Of a DNA stretch of 64,000 nucleotides, positions 32,493-44,349 are shown piece by piece; positions within the stretch are counted from its first letter, which is position 1, and every line of letters begins with the position of its first letter. Source of the DNA: Diospyros lotus. Lineage: Eukaryota; Streptophyta; Magnoliopsida; Ericales; Ebenaceae. The position numbers and the translations under genes are program-made. The stretch spans positions 25,558,753 to 25,622,752 of the forward strand of contig NC_068349.1 in assembly GCF_014633365.1 (NCBI RefSeq), written 5' to 3'. The notes under the pieces were generated by a model. It was given only the letters and a program-made list of their open reading frames with translations, made no database searches and was not told where the DNA came from.

Positions 32493-34930
32493 TGTAATAC
32501 CCGGGAATGATTTGAGGTCATAAATAATATTTAATGAAGGGCATAAATGGAATTTTTGGAAAAATGAGGCTATAAGGTACACTATCGCAGCTTTGGACGA
32601 TCGAATTAGTTGGAGGGAGTACCCCGGACCTTAGATAGCCAAGGAAAATGGTGTAGCATCGACGAGTAATATGAGTTATGATTTTTAGTGGTGAAAGAAA
32701 TTAAATCGGGAATAATTTTCGGTACAGCTGTTGATCGGGATGAGAAAATCGAATCAACGTAGGGATCATCAAAAAACTCAATGGAGCGCGTCAAGGACTA
32801 ATATTTTATGCATATAACAACCCTTAAGTGATTTTGGGTTGAAATGAATGGATTTGAGATCAAATCGATCAGCTGGGCCTAAGTGCAAATTTCTAAATTT
32901 GCCTGAGGGAGGTCAAAACGGTAATTTTTCGGAAGTTTCAAGGGTCAAATGAGAAATACTAAACTTGTGGGACTTAGTGGTATAACTGGATAGTTCGGGG
33001 GCACAAGGAAAAGGGCCAAAATGCCAATGGAAGAAGCAAGGGGGCTATAGTGCAATTTAGCAAAACTTCAACAGTGTGAACACAAAGCCAAAGTCGGCCG
33101 CCGCAAATCCACGCACATGGAGGCCGATCTCAGTGATGGGACGGCCGGGGAGGACCTAGGGGAGGTCATATACGGCTGAAGGATGCTTGGTGGCCAAGGA
33201 TTAGCCACTGATTGGCCGATTTTTGGCTGGAAATCGTCTATAAAAGGGGCAAGGGTTTCGACCGAAACTTTGCACAAAAAATAGGCCGTGTTTTGGTATG
33301 AATCGAGGAGAGTGGATAGAGGGGTTTTTCTCTTTGGTGTGTGGGCTTTCTTTCTGGAGAATTTTGGGTCGAAATGAGCACATTTGAAGCTATTTGGAGC
33401 TTGGCCGAACAAGGGTGGCGGACCGCCTTCCGCCACCTGCAACTACCCGTTTCGGGGGTTTTCTGGTGACTTTTCGGCACCAAAATCATGCCACTAGGAT
33501 CGATTCTCCAAGGGCTTCAAGGGGGTACCTTTTGTTTGGGCATCGGAGACGTCGGCGGTGACCGAAAAATTGGGGAAGAAGGTGGTACGTGGCTGTATGC
33601 GCCACACACCACCCTCACCCACGTGCTAGGCGCATGAGGGCGCGTGAGAAAGGCAATTCCGGTAATTTTTCTTCCAGTATTTTTATTGATTTATTTTAGG
33701 ATTTATCATATTTAAATATTTGGGAAAATATTTGAGGAGATAATTATTTTAGAATTATCAAGGTGGAAATTGGGAGAAAAAATAGAAGAAATTATGAAAA
33801 AATTGAGGAAAATGGATTTTAATGCCTCCTTAATTAAATATGGTGTTTAGGAAATGTTGTTGTTCGAGGTTGACCGCAAGTTCAGGTGTTCATGATTTGG
33901 CACTCAAATCAAGGCGTTGCATGAGGATCAAGGTGATCCGAATATATTCAGGTGAGTGGTTTGACTCTAGTTTTACCTTTATTTTGGATATGTCTTGGTG
34001 TGAGTTCAGATGAACGAGTGACACGGTAGGGCACTCGAGACCAGAACTCGAAATGCTATGTTTATTCGTTTTATTCATGTATATATGGCATCATTTACAT
34101 ATTAATCATGTGGTATATTGCATCAACTGTTTTTACTTTCAAAAGAGTTGGTGCATGGCGTGTGATTTTCATATCATCGGGGTATTGATTTTCGTGTCGT
34201 TATTGGGTCCATATGGGACGGGATGGGATCTTCTTGAGAATGGGACAAGGTTAATCATGGTGAACGAGTGACACGGTAAGGCACTCGAGAGATTAAGTAT
34301 GTCGCGGCAAGGTCAACCCCAACGGTGTGTGGAATGGATTTTTCATGGGAGGTTGAGTATGTCAGGGAGATTTCTCAAGGTAGACATGTTTGCACGTGTC
34401 GTTTGTCTGTGTATGCCATGCTCGTATATTTTTCATGCATTATGTAAAGTGTTTCATGCCGTCACTTAGATATTTTGTCATCTAACCTGGGTTATGCCCT
34501 TGGAACGTTCAATGTTCCAGTCAGGGACTGTTGCGAGGACAAGGACATGGCCGGTTGAAGGTCAACGGTGCTTAGATTGATAGTCGTTGTAAACTGTGGA
34601 GTTTTGGTATGTATTCCAGCGTGTGTATAAATAGTTGTACGATAACATTGTTATCATTTGGTTATCTGTAATATGTATTTCATTATGGAAATGTTATGTA
34701 AGAATCACGGTGTTTAATGTTAATGTATCCGCTGCATTATGATATCTCTCGTATAATTGTTAAGATTATTGATCTTGTTAGTTAAACGGGCAAGAATGGA
34801 GTTTTCGGGATCTTGTGTGTGCATGTGAAGGTTGTTCATGAAGCACTGTGCGTAATGATGTTATTTAAAAAAAAAAAAGATTCCCAGAAATACCCTTATA
34901 GTGACACGCTCGGTGAGGCGGGGTGTTACA
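32493..34930 (+). mobile_element. Solo LTR C2 nested in B2
   Basis: 2438 bp from TGTAATACCC to GGGTGTTACA with the duplication AATAC on both sides (32488-32492 and 34931-34935). TATA-like GTCTATAAAAGGGG near 33236-33249, plus orientation. Its 3' part matches 1-610. A perfect repeat of GAACGAGTGACACGG-type sequence lies at 34011-34040 and 34261-34290. No genes. Confidence 0.9.
34501..34519. promoter_or_regulatory. Palindromic motif in solo LTR C2
   Basis: TGGAACGTTCAATGTTCCA, near-perfect palindrome containing GAACGTTC (GAAnnTTC). Confidence 0.35.
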
Positions 34931-37472
34931 AATACACACATGATCTTAGGCTTTAACAAGCCATTAATAACCAAACACATTACAAGGCATGAACTAATCA
35001 CAACAACATAAGCCTTTCATATGCTACACACTATTCTTGGATCTTTTTTCGATGCTTCCACATGCCATTCCACCATTGCCTTTACTTTACCATGCTTTCA
35101 CAACCTACATGTGAGGGTAAAAACCTCAAGAGCTATTAAGCTCAATAAGGGTGCAATGCAAAATAAATATGAACATAACAAGGTTATATGATGCCAAATG
35201 CATGCAAATGTGGCTAGGTTTCTTTGCCCTCACAACCCTCCAAGGTTAGAGGCATCAACCCACCATTTCAACCATGTTCCCAAACTAACCTATGGCCATA
35301 AGTCTCATGAACATAAAAGAACATGCCAAATGCAACATACCCATTTATGAAACATACTTACAACACATTGTAAGGCCACCCTCCCATGGGACCATCCCTT
35401 ATCTCTTCTTGAATCTTTAAATCTTTATTTCAAGAGAGCTTCCATCTTCATTTTCTCCCATCTAAGATGGCATCCCAAAAGAAACTTACTTTACATTCAA
35501 GCATACTTAAAATAAAGAGAAGAAGGAACAAAGCTTACCTTGAATTCCTTACTTCTTCTTCTTCACTTTTCTTCCATGAGAGAGTTCCTTATCTCTTTTT
35601 CTTTCTTTCTTTCCTTCTTCATTTCTTTCTCCAAATGGCCAAAGGAAACCAAGACCTCCTCACTTGCCATTATATACTAGTTTTCCATATTTCAAGAATA
35701 AATCCTAGCCATTGGATTTATTTGGTGAGAATAAATCCTCACCCTCCAAACTAACACAATCCATGGCATTAAGTCTTGCTTAAAATCTACCATTGGATCT
35801 TTTCTCACTTTACAAAACAAAATCTTAGCCATCCAAAGGAAGCACAATCCATGTGCTTTGCTAGGTTTTAATCCTAGCCTTTGATTTAATTTGGAGATTA
35901 AATCTCCACCTTCCAATCATCTCTCTTTAAAATCTCTCCACCCCTTTTGGCAATCTATGCCAACTTCTAAGATTTAATGGTGGCCCTTTGATCACTTTCC
36001 AAATCCAAGAATTAATCTCATCCCTTGAATTTTTATTTCTTTCCCATTTAAATTAATGAGACTATTTTCATATCCATCACATTTGAGAGACATAAATACT
36101 TTCTTATGTATTTAAGTAAATCTCATATTTTCCAAGGCATTAATGGTGATCATTTACCATTTTCTTTTGGATTTTCTTTAATCCATATAATCATGCCTCT
36201 CATTAAATGCTTGAAAGACCAATTAGCATTTCTTTTGCATTTAATTAAATCACCCCATTTATACTTGAACCACAAAATGCCAAGTGTCACAATAAGACAC
36301 TAACCTTGGCTTCCAAATTTTAATCTCATCCCTCCATGTGGCATTACCACATTAATTCACCAATTTAGGAAAAACATAATTATTTTCTCAAATAATTTAA
36401 TATCCACCATTTTCCCTATTTTCCATAATTAAATTCTTTTATGGAATTAGTTCCAAAATTACCAAAATACCTTTTTATGAATTATTAATCCCATATATCT
36501 CCACATAAATACAAAATTGGGATTTAATTCATTTACTTACCTAATTCTACATAGGAATTATTTCCAATTTACCAAAATACCCTTTATATTGGACTTTACT
36601 ATCCAAATTACCAAAATGCCCCTCTCTCATAGGGCACCATCATTCTCAAAATCTTTCACATTCTCAAAGGCATTTTTGGAATTTTCTCACTTCTATTCTC
36701 ATTCTCTTAACACCGGTAACACCGGGTGTTACACTCTCTAGGAGGTGTCCCCTCCGAGAGGGTAGCTCTGTCCGAGATAGTTCATTCGACAGATGGAAGT
36801 TTTCTCAGAGAGATCCTTTCAAGGAAGGGAGCTCTCTCGGAGAGTTGCTCCTCGAGAGATGAATCACCCTCCCCTATACTAGACTTCTATAAAAGGCGAA
36901 GCATAACATGATCGAGAAAATACTAGACTTCTTTATAAAGTATTTGAGTTCCTTTACGTGGCTATTTCTCTTTCGGTCTATTGACTTACTCGTCGGAGGG
37001 TCTTGCGAGATATCCTTCTCGCAAGCCTTCTAACCTTCATCTCAGGTAGCAGCCCTTCTGGAAGACGAGCCCGAGTCTCCCCATCCTCTCCGAGAGAGCA
37101 TCTGTTCTCTTCGGGTCCTTCGAAGCACCTTCCTGAAAGAGCCTCTACTATCTCCAGAAGACGATTACTCATCTCCGAATGGTGTATTAGACCCTCTCCG
37201 AGAGCTACTGTCGAGCCAGGCGACCATCCCTCCGAGATCAATCCTTCTCTTCAGGATAGACGTCACTCCGCGAGGCTGGTCATTCACTCCGCAAGAACCC
37301 TTTCTGGTAGATCCTCTCTCCGACAGGCCCAGTTCTCTCCAAGATGATTCCCTCACTCAGGAAGAACTCATCTAGTGGCTATTCCTTCGGTCGTTGACAT
37401 CGAGTACGGCATCGGACGACAGTTTCCTCCACTCCAAACAAATTCTATTATCGTAGTTTTCAGACTACAACA

Positions 37473-38127
37473 GGAACTTACCTTGCTATTTTTTTGCTAT
37501 TTTGGCACGAACTCCTGTGATAACTTGAAAACTCCGACGAGGTTGTTTTCTTCCTCGTTTCTTTACCAAATTTACTCATTTTTCTTGCAAAATTTTCCCC
37601 TCACTTTCAAAAACACACTCCTTACTTTCTTCTCTCTCAATCCCACCAAAATTTCCTCAAAGTTTCCCTTGAATGCTTGAACATTCAATTCTACAACCCA
37701 AACTCTCATTTTATAAACACCTTCGGCCAATCATATTTCACCACGTGTCTTGCCACCCAAGCACCCTCATCATGACTCATAATTACATTCCAAATTGTGG
37801 CTTATCACTTTGTGCCACTTGTCCCAAACTAGATTGAAATAATATTTGGAATCCAAAGTTATATTGAAATGTAATTTGGAATCCAAACCTAGATTTAATA
37901 AGATTTGAAATTCAAAACTAAATTTGAAATCCAAAGCTATATTGAATAAATTTTTGAAATCCAAAACTATATTTAATAAGAATTTGAAATCCATAACATT
38001 TAGGTCCCTAGGCTATTCTTGAATTTCCCAAATGCCCTTAGGAAGTATATATGTTGCAAATCGACCCCCAATACTTCTGGTTAATTGCACTTACTCTCCC
38101 AAGTGTTTTGGAAATTGTACTTGTGGA
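37473..38127 (-). repeat. LTR-like remnant with TTGAAATCCAAAAC repeats
   Basis: No gene. 37840-38000 is a degenerate tandem array of ~30-bp units built on TTTGAAATCCAAAACTATAT, a word also present in the E LTRs (3415-3460, 25985-26035), preceded by a similar promoter-side stretch. It is probably another relic of that LTR family. Confidence 0.4.
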
Positions 38128-38353
38128 TGCACCGGGTTTGTCCCACCTCGGTCGCTGGCAACTGAAAGGCTCACAAGTGACGTGGGGCTCTTGGCCGTCG
38201 AAGGGCGAGAGCTATGAGTTGACCCGTGGTTATGGGCCCATGATGACATGATGTGCAGAACACCCCAAGAGCCCAGAGAAAGGGTAGTATACATCGAAGA
38301 TAAGTAAATAAGGAAACAACACTAGTTGGATACCTTTTGGACTGAATGCAGAC

Positions 38354-38419
38354 AAAGAACTTCATGGTTAAGTGTGCTTGACCTGTGAAAGCCCAAGGAT
38401 GGGTGACCCCCTTGGGAAG
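38354..38419 (+). repeat. 5S rRNA-like segment, LTR copy 1
   Basis: AAGAACTTCATGGTTAAGTG ... GGATGGGTGACC, the decayed box A and box C region of a plant 5S rRNA gene. Not a functional 5S gene: only the 3' two-thirds is recognisable. Confidence 0.7.
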
Positions 38420-38830
38420 TTCACGTAGGCCCATCAGGGTAAGTTGTCACGGACCTTCCTATTGCTTAATGCGAGGTGTTACAAAAATGTGTGTCAACAT
38501 TTAACGTCGTCTGTGGGAAAACCCCTAATGGTCCCTACAACCCCTGATAAGGAAGGGGCCGATAAAGCCCCACCACACCTACAGGGGGGATGGTGTGGTT
38601 GTACCGGGTTCGTCCCACCTCGGTCGCCCAAAGGGCAACTGAGAGGTTCATAAGTGACATGGGGCTCTTGGCCGTTGAAGGGCGAGAGCTATAAGCTGAC
38701 CTATGGCTGTGGGCCCATGATGACATGATGTGCGTAACACCCCAAGAGCCCAGAGAAATGGTAGTATACATCGAAGATAAGTAAGGAGGGAAACAACATC
38801 AGCTGGATACCTTTTGAGCTGAATGCAGGC

Positions 38831-38896
38831 AAAGAACTCCAGAGTTAAGCGTGCTTGACTTGGGGAAGCTCAAGGATGGGTGACCCCCCTAGAAAG
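38831..38896 (+). repeat. 5S rRNA-like segment, LTR copy 2
   Basis: AAGAACTCC ... AGTTAAGCGTGCTTG ... GGATGGGTGACC, closer to plant 5S than copy 1, with box A and box C words intact and the intermediate element diverged. Confidence 0.75.
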
Positions 38897-38976
38897 TTCG
38901 CGTAGGCCCATCAGGATAAGTTGTCCCGGACCTTTCTATCCCTCGATGCAGGGTGTTACAAAAATGTGTGTCAACA

Positions 38977-40229
38977 GCACTTTTACCCCAGTGTATTTCA
39001 CAACATTCAAAATAAATTTTAAGTGCATATGTTTTACAAAATTCTCAAGTATTACAATTTTAGTTTATATTGAACTCTCACAGTTCAGAATTTTGTTACA
39101 GTACGGTTTGAGATGTTTATCATGATGTGTTTAGGTTAGTCAATTTATTGATGATTCCAGATTTTTAAATTTATCGTGAGTTTTTATTTTATCTCTTTTC
39201 TAGTAGCACCTCTTCCCCGACTATTCTAGCAGAGGGGGCGCTACAATGCATATTTGACTAAGGTACAATCGCCTGAATTAATTGTGCATAATCACTTATC
39301 ACGTAGGTAAGAGTTGATGATAGTGACAACGACGAGTTTTTCGACGCCTATTCTAGTAAGAGTTGTTGGTGGTTGTTTTATAGTCCCTTACCCCTTTTCA
39401 TTGGATCTTGCTTCATTAGTTCATGAGATGAACTGTCCGTGAAGAACGGTTCTAGCTCTCAGTCACCTTTGTCGAGACTTGATTAGCCTGAACTTGGCGA
39501 AGGGTTCCAGTGCCTGCCTAGGTGTAGACTAACTTGGCCCCCTACACTTGTGGAGGTGGCTTGATCAGTCAAGAATAGGTAAAGAAGCTAGTTTGGGTAG
39601 TTGTTCGTGAAGTTGTTTATGGGAGAGTGAAAAAAGATCGAAAGGTTCAAATTTGAGATGCACAACAGAAGCAACCATCAGTATAAGGCATTTTCATACT
39701 GTATGATTTTGTTATATACATATGACTGTTATTACCGTGTCTTGCAAGAAATCCATCGATTTTTACTAATTGTTTATGTTTAATTTTTGAAAAAAAAATT
39801 AAAAACTAATTTATTATCTTGCATCCGCTGTTAAGTTAGCACACCTTTCAATAAGTTAAAAAATGCATCATATGTACCATATACCACAAAGTAAAATCGA
39901 TTATTGATAAAATTTTACTTCTTTGTGCAACTTTTAGTGATAAAGTGATTCACAAGTTTCATCGAAAACTAAGAATTTCAAAAATCGTAATGCATTTTCA
40001 TTTAATTAACTTTCATAAAGATTTATGATATATAAAGTTATTACATAAAAATAAACTCATTATAACCTAAAAATAGAATAACAAATGCATTAAAAGATTT
40101 TGCCATTGCATACTTAATTCACCAATTAATTCCTATAAAATCCACAAGTTGTACTTCATAACTAAGTTAATACATGTGCTTTAGTTATCAAAATCTATTA
40201 ATCTCTCTTGTTTGAATTGTCGTTTGAAT
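38977..40229. other. No recognisable gene
   Basis: A GGGGGCGCTACA at 39234-39245 looks like a decayed gypsy LTR end. The rest to 40229 is AT-rich single-copy-looking DNA in which I see no gene or repeat. Confidence 0.4.
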
Positions 40230-40349
40230 CATTTTAATTACTTAGTAGGAAGTAATATACTTGCTAAGTTTTGAACAATCAATAGAGTACATTTTAATTA
40301 CTTAGTAGGAAGTAATATACTTGCTAAGTTTTGAACAATCAATAGAGTA
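40230..40349. repeat. Perfect 60-bp tandem duplication
   Basis: 40230-40289 is repeated exactly at 40290-40349, starting CATTTTAATTACTTAGTAGG. Confidence 0.95.
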
Positions 40350-40563
40350 GATTATGGCATCTTTTAATGCCAAACAAACAAGAAGCGCAGATTGCATCTC
40401 CCTCTATTTCATCTTAATTATTGTACTTACATAATATTTAATAGTACATAAGTTAATTAGTATATATAATTATTAGGTTAAGCATTGACTCCAACACGCG
40501 CGCGCGCGTCATGCTTACATAACATAGAATAGAATAATGCTGCTGCTACTGCTGCTGCTATCA

Positions 40564-42724
40564 TCAGAATAACACATCGAGAATTGTATGGGTGTTGGGC
40601 AATTGTTTGATCAAATTTCTGGTTGAAGGCAAGCCAGCAACCACATCCTCTTCAATGCCACACTCGTTACTACCTCTTAAGATCTTGAAGTATCCCTCCT
40701 GCAGTGAAGTGCAGCCACATCCATTCAGTTCAAATTCAAATTCTAAACGCTAGTTAAGAGAGGCAGGCTGGAAAAGACTATTAAAGACTATTATACACAT
40801 TTGGAAAAGAGGTATAATATTTAAAACGCACGTCACCCCAGCTTCTATTCCACTGATTCGCAAGAAGCTGCAAATTAACAAGGAATGATGAGAGTTGAGT
40901 GTCAGAGACCATTCATATATGTATATATATATATATATATATCAGGATGGGCGGGGGCAAAAGGTACGTACCCAGTAGTCCTCCCCATCCTCACTAGTTC
41001 CCCATCCAATTAGCTTTACAGCATGACCTCCCATGACATCGCCTGTAATGTGTTTGTAAACTCCAGACTTGTAGTGAGCAAAATCCTGTTTGTAACCCCC
41101 AACACCACCCCCCCCCCCCCCCCCCCACCCAAACCCAAAAAAGAAAAACACATATACATAATAATCAAGATATAACATAACGAAACGACAAACTCATATA
41201 AATTAATGGATGTGGCACATCTTTACAACAATAGGTTGGAGAGCCAAATAGGTATTACTTTTGCAAATAATCCGCATCAGTTGGCAGGAGTTTTCTTTTA
41301 CCTCATAAACAGTGAAAGATACTTCAACTGGTCCATTCTTATAAACTTCTGCCATGATATTCTGGGGATCTGAGTTTATTCTATATGCACTGACACTGAA
41401 GTGTTTCGAATTGTTCCAGGGGAGCTTGTTGTTTGCACACTTCCTCGTACACTTTGGTGTCGGATATGCAGGTTCACAACCTGGGTGAGAACATCCGGTC
41501 TGATCAAAATACGGGTCACACTGCCAGAAGATATTTTCAGACATCCAGTCATAAAATTGGCCATTAATGTCAAATTGGCAGGAAAAGAAACTACATCTTT
41601 GAAAGGAAAATTAAATCAGATTGAAGTGGTCTAACAATAATCAACAAGAGACAGGTCCAATGTCGCAATTCATAATTTATTGTACAAACATTGAAGAAAA
41701 CCCTACCTCCTCAGTGACAACACCCTTGTCTACAAAGTATTGCCATGCATAAATAGGATAACCACCATCACAACCATCACCGCACATAAAGCCACAGCAC
41801 GCCAAGAGATCATTAACTGATAGAGATATATTCTGCAATAAAAAGTAATGGATTTTAATCTGCATTTATATATGCTTATAACAAAACTTAGGACTTCTTA
41901 GTTCAATGTCATTAAAAAGGAGAACCAACCATGTTAAAATGGATACAGAAACGGTCAGAAAGGGACTCAACGGCACCAAAAGCCCAACAAGAACCACAAT
42001 GGCCCTGATTTGTAGAAAGATGAATCAGCTGAGAAACCCAGAAGAATCATTTGAAGGGAAAAAATCCAAATGCATAAAAATGGCAAAGGGGATCACCTGG
42101 TCTTTAAGGCACAGTATATCAGAGGTTAACACAGAAAAACATATTAGTACCTTCATGAAAAAATCGAAAAACAAAGACAGATAATACAAGTAACCAACCA
42201 AGTATTTTCCCAATAGTTCTACATTGAGACCAAGCTGTCCTGGCATCAAATTGATCCGGCAATTTCAAGGTTTTTGGATGGACAACAACAGGGATACTTT
42301 TTAAATCATGTTGTGGTGTTGGTTTGACCCCAAGTAGGCGCTTGAATTGCCCAACCTGTAAAGTGGGAGGGGAGGGGAGCAGGGGAGATTGCAGAAAGGT
42401 CAATCTGAGGAAACAGCTGATGGAAGAAATCTGGAAGTTAGCATGTTTTGTAAGAGGACATGAATAATTTAACATAGAAAAGGTTAGCTGGTTAAGAAGA
42501 CTTGCAGTGTAAATAGAGAATCGGGGGCTCATAACAGCTTCCCATCCAGATCTGGGGTTTCCATTTATGATCTCAATGATTGACTCCTGCATATCCCAAG
42601 GGATAATCAGAATTTTCATACTCTAGAATTAAGCCCAAATTTCAATCAGAAAGCTTCAACATGTCACAAAAGCATATTACCTGAAGAATCTTAGAGTTCG
42701 ACTTAAGGACAGGTGCTGGTTCAG
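40564..42724 (-). CDS. Cathepsin B-like cysteine protease, nine exons, 5' end missing
   Basis: A papain-family (C1A) endopeptidase of the vacuole/secretory route. Minus-strand exons: 42724-42681, 42586-42506, 42355-42199, 42004-41930, 41832-41707, 41520-41302, 41085-40972, 40867-40832, 40698-40564 (stop 40564-40566). The catalytic Cys is in G-S-C-W-A-F-G (42004 exon), His in G-G-H-A-V-K-L (41085 exon), Asn in N-Q-W-N-R-S-W-G (40867 exon). Together the exons give about 329 codons; the signal-peptide exon is not found up to 44.2 kb. Introns are GT-AG except a probable GC donor at 42505 (ACT|GCAAGT). The 42355-42199 exon is 157 bases, so it joins the next exon out of phase, and the two residues that usually precede G-H-C-G-S-C-W are lacking: either a small deletion or an unrecognised splice site. 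Possibly a pseudogene. Confidence 0.8.
41108..41126. repeat. 19-base C homopolymer in protease intron
   Basis: Uninterrupted C run (G on the coding strand), about 20 bases upstream of the splice acceptor of the 41085 exon. It follows the decayed polypyrimidine position and might weaken splicing. Confidence 0.85.
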
Positions 42725-44249
42725 CTGCAACAACCTGGATATAAGAAATCCTAAAACTTAATATTTATATTTATCAATGAACAGAAAGAAGGTGCAACTT
42801 GTATAGTCAACTGAACTCGGCTTTCCAACAAAATTAATCAAGCAAAATAAAGAATTGTGAAGTTACTGAAGCAACACTAGAATTGGAAAAAGAGGAAAAG
42901 GGAGGAGGAGGAGACGAGAGATGGAAAAGAATGCGAAGGGAAAGAAATGGAGCTTATTGGTGGGAAAATTCACAGATAAATTATGCCTTAAAACCACAAT
43001 GCACGCATAACTATATATTCATATGGTATAAAAACAAGGAAATAAAAGAAAAATCATAATTATAGCATAAAAATAAGAAAAGAATTAAAGGCTATGTTGA
43101 GGTGTAGAATTCCAATAGAGTGATGGCTAGAGGGAATGACCCCACATCCACCTACATATTTATAGGCTATGAAGGAGGGCTCCTAAAACATCCTGAAGAA
43201 ATTCAATAACGAATTGTTATGACATCCTTTAAAATCAAGGCACAATTAGAGGCATATTGCAGAATCCGATATGCAGTTAGAGTAGGGATCCTAAATGCCA
43301 CATGGTAAAGCTAGTCTCAACATGGGCAAGACTCTCAAGAGGGAAGTCACACTTATGAAGGGCCTCCAGTCTGTTGCGAATAAATCGCCTTTTTTGTTCA
43401 ATAACATAGCAAAGTGGATGATTGATTAATTGCAACAAGAACCTAAGTAACCAAAAAGGAAAGAAGCAACTTGAAATCCCCCTTAGGATTTTATTAGCCC
43501 CAAAGGTACAACCTGAGGTTTTGATGATAACAAAACAATTCTACTTGAGAGGTTAACCAGCTCAAGGATAAAAATTTCAAGTCACATTGGCGTACTCAAG
43601 TTGAGGATTGCAAGGGACAAGCGGAAAAGTCTTTTCAAATACATCATTGCATTATGAACTTAAATGACAAATTCTTCGAAACAAAAATTGCCTTGTCACT
43701 CGATGGAAAATTCAATGATCTTCAAAAAAAATCCATGGAACAATGAATTTTTCTTCAATACAATTTTATTCTTGTTTTAAGGATTTAAAGAAAACAAATT
43801 TTTCAAAAACAAGAAACTCAACCTACTGCGTTTGAACTCAGGCAACAAGTTTTGAAACTGTCCAAACAATGTCAAACTAAGGTAATTCAGCAAACTGATT
43901 TACAAAACTTGGCCAACTGAGTTTTTGCTTGGATGCCTCTGAGAAAAGGGTTAGTTTGCTGAAGGCTGAACTCAAAATATAATAAAATGTACCAACCGAA
44001 TGAGTTTATTACTTAGACTAGAGAGGATGGACAAAATGCAATAGGCTTACGAAAATCAAGCAACTCGCCTGACTGAGTTAAACTCAAACATCTAAGTACT
44101 GCCAGGAAGGTTCCTTGTCCACTTTGTCAAAGTTCAAAAAGATCACCCTTTGAAGCTTCTATAAATACACACTTGATTAAAATGAAGAAATTTTTTATAC
44201 ATAAAAAGCTGAACCTTGTCTTTACTAACTTGTATATACACAATTTGAA
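42725..44249. other. No gene recognised upstream of the protease exons
   Basis: AT-rich sequence. From about 43500 the words GTTTTGATGATAACAAA and a long imperfect segment resemble a decayed Copia/SIRE-type LTR, but I find no ends. The first protease exon may lie here, but I could not identify it. Confidence 0.3.
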
Positions 44250-44349
44250 GACTCATTTCTTCTCTAAAACCCTCCATAAGATTTCACTAGAATTTTGTCG
44301 ACTCCTTTCTTCTCTAAAACCCTCCATGAGATTTCACTAGAATTTTGTC
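44250..44349. repeat. 50-bp tandem duplication
   Basis: 44250-44299 and 44300-44349, each TCTTCTCTAAAACCCTCCAT ... TTTTGTC, with two mismatches seen. Confidence 0.85.

Larger units (their letters stand above)
31583..36733 (-). mobile_element. Solo LTR B2 (with nested C2)
   Basis: It starts TGTAACACCCCGCTCCC and ends CCGGGTGTTACA, with CTCTC on both sides (31578-31582 and 36734-36738). Net length without C2 is about 2.7 kb. It is the same family as 26165-28871. A GC-rich block lies at 32060-32220, and minus-strand TATA-like AGTATATAATGG lies near 35670. It is a solo LTR without internal genes. Confidence 0.85.
31525..37472 (+). repeat. 3' LTR of Tat element T1 (split by B2)
   Basis: It starts TGTGGTACCC. 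After removing the B2 insertion and its duplication the LTR is about 790 bp. The right part has a TATA-like TCTATAAAAGG near 36889-36899 and ACTTACTCGTCGGAGGGTC near 36983-37002, close to the ACTTGAGCGTCGGAGTG block usual in Tat LTRs. The right end near 37472 (GACTACAACA) is my estimate. Confidence 0.6.
38128..38976 (+). mobile_element. Short LTR element (TRIM) with 5S-derived LTRs
   Basis: Two ~375-bp direct repeats (38128-38499 and 38600-38976), each ending in TGTGTGTCAACA. Between them is only ~100 bp: a primer-site-like TTTAACGTCGTCTGTGGGA at 38500-38518 and a polypurine tract CAGGGGGGATGG at 38582-38593. No coding capacity. 5S rRNA-like sequence inside each LTR is the hallmark of Cassandra-type TRIMs, but the primer site resembles the Tat type rather than tRNA-Met. 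I could not identify a target duplication. Confidence 0.75.

Noticed and set aside
38354..38896. 5S rRNA genes
   Set aside because: Only box A to box C is recognisable, both copies sit inside LTRs of a TRIM, and the 5' third of 5S is absent.
40537..40566. CTG/CAG-type triplet run as a repeat-expansion locus
   Set aside because: Short and interrupted; it lies at the stop codon and 3' UTR of the protease exon and shows nothing unusual.
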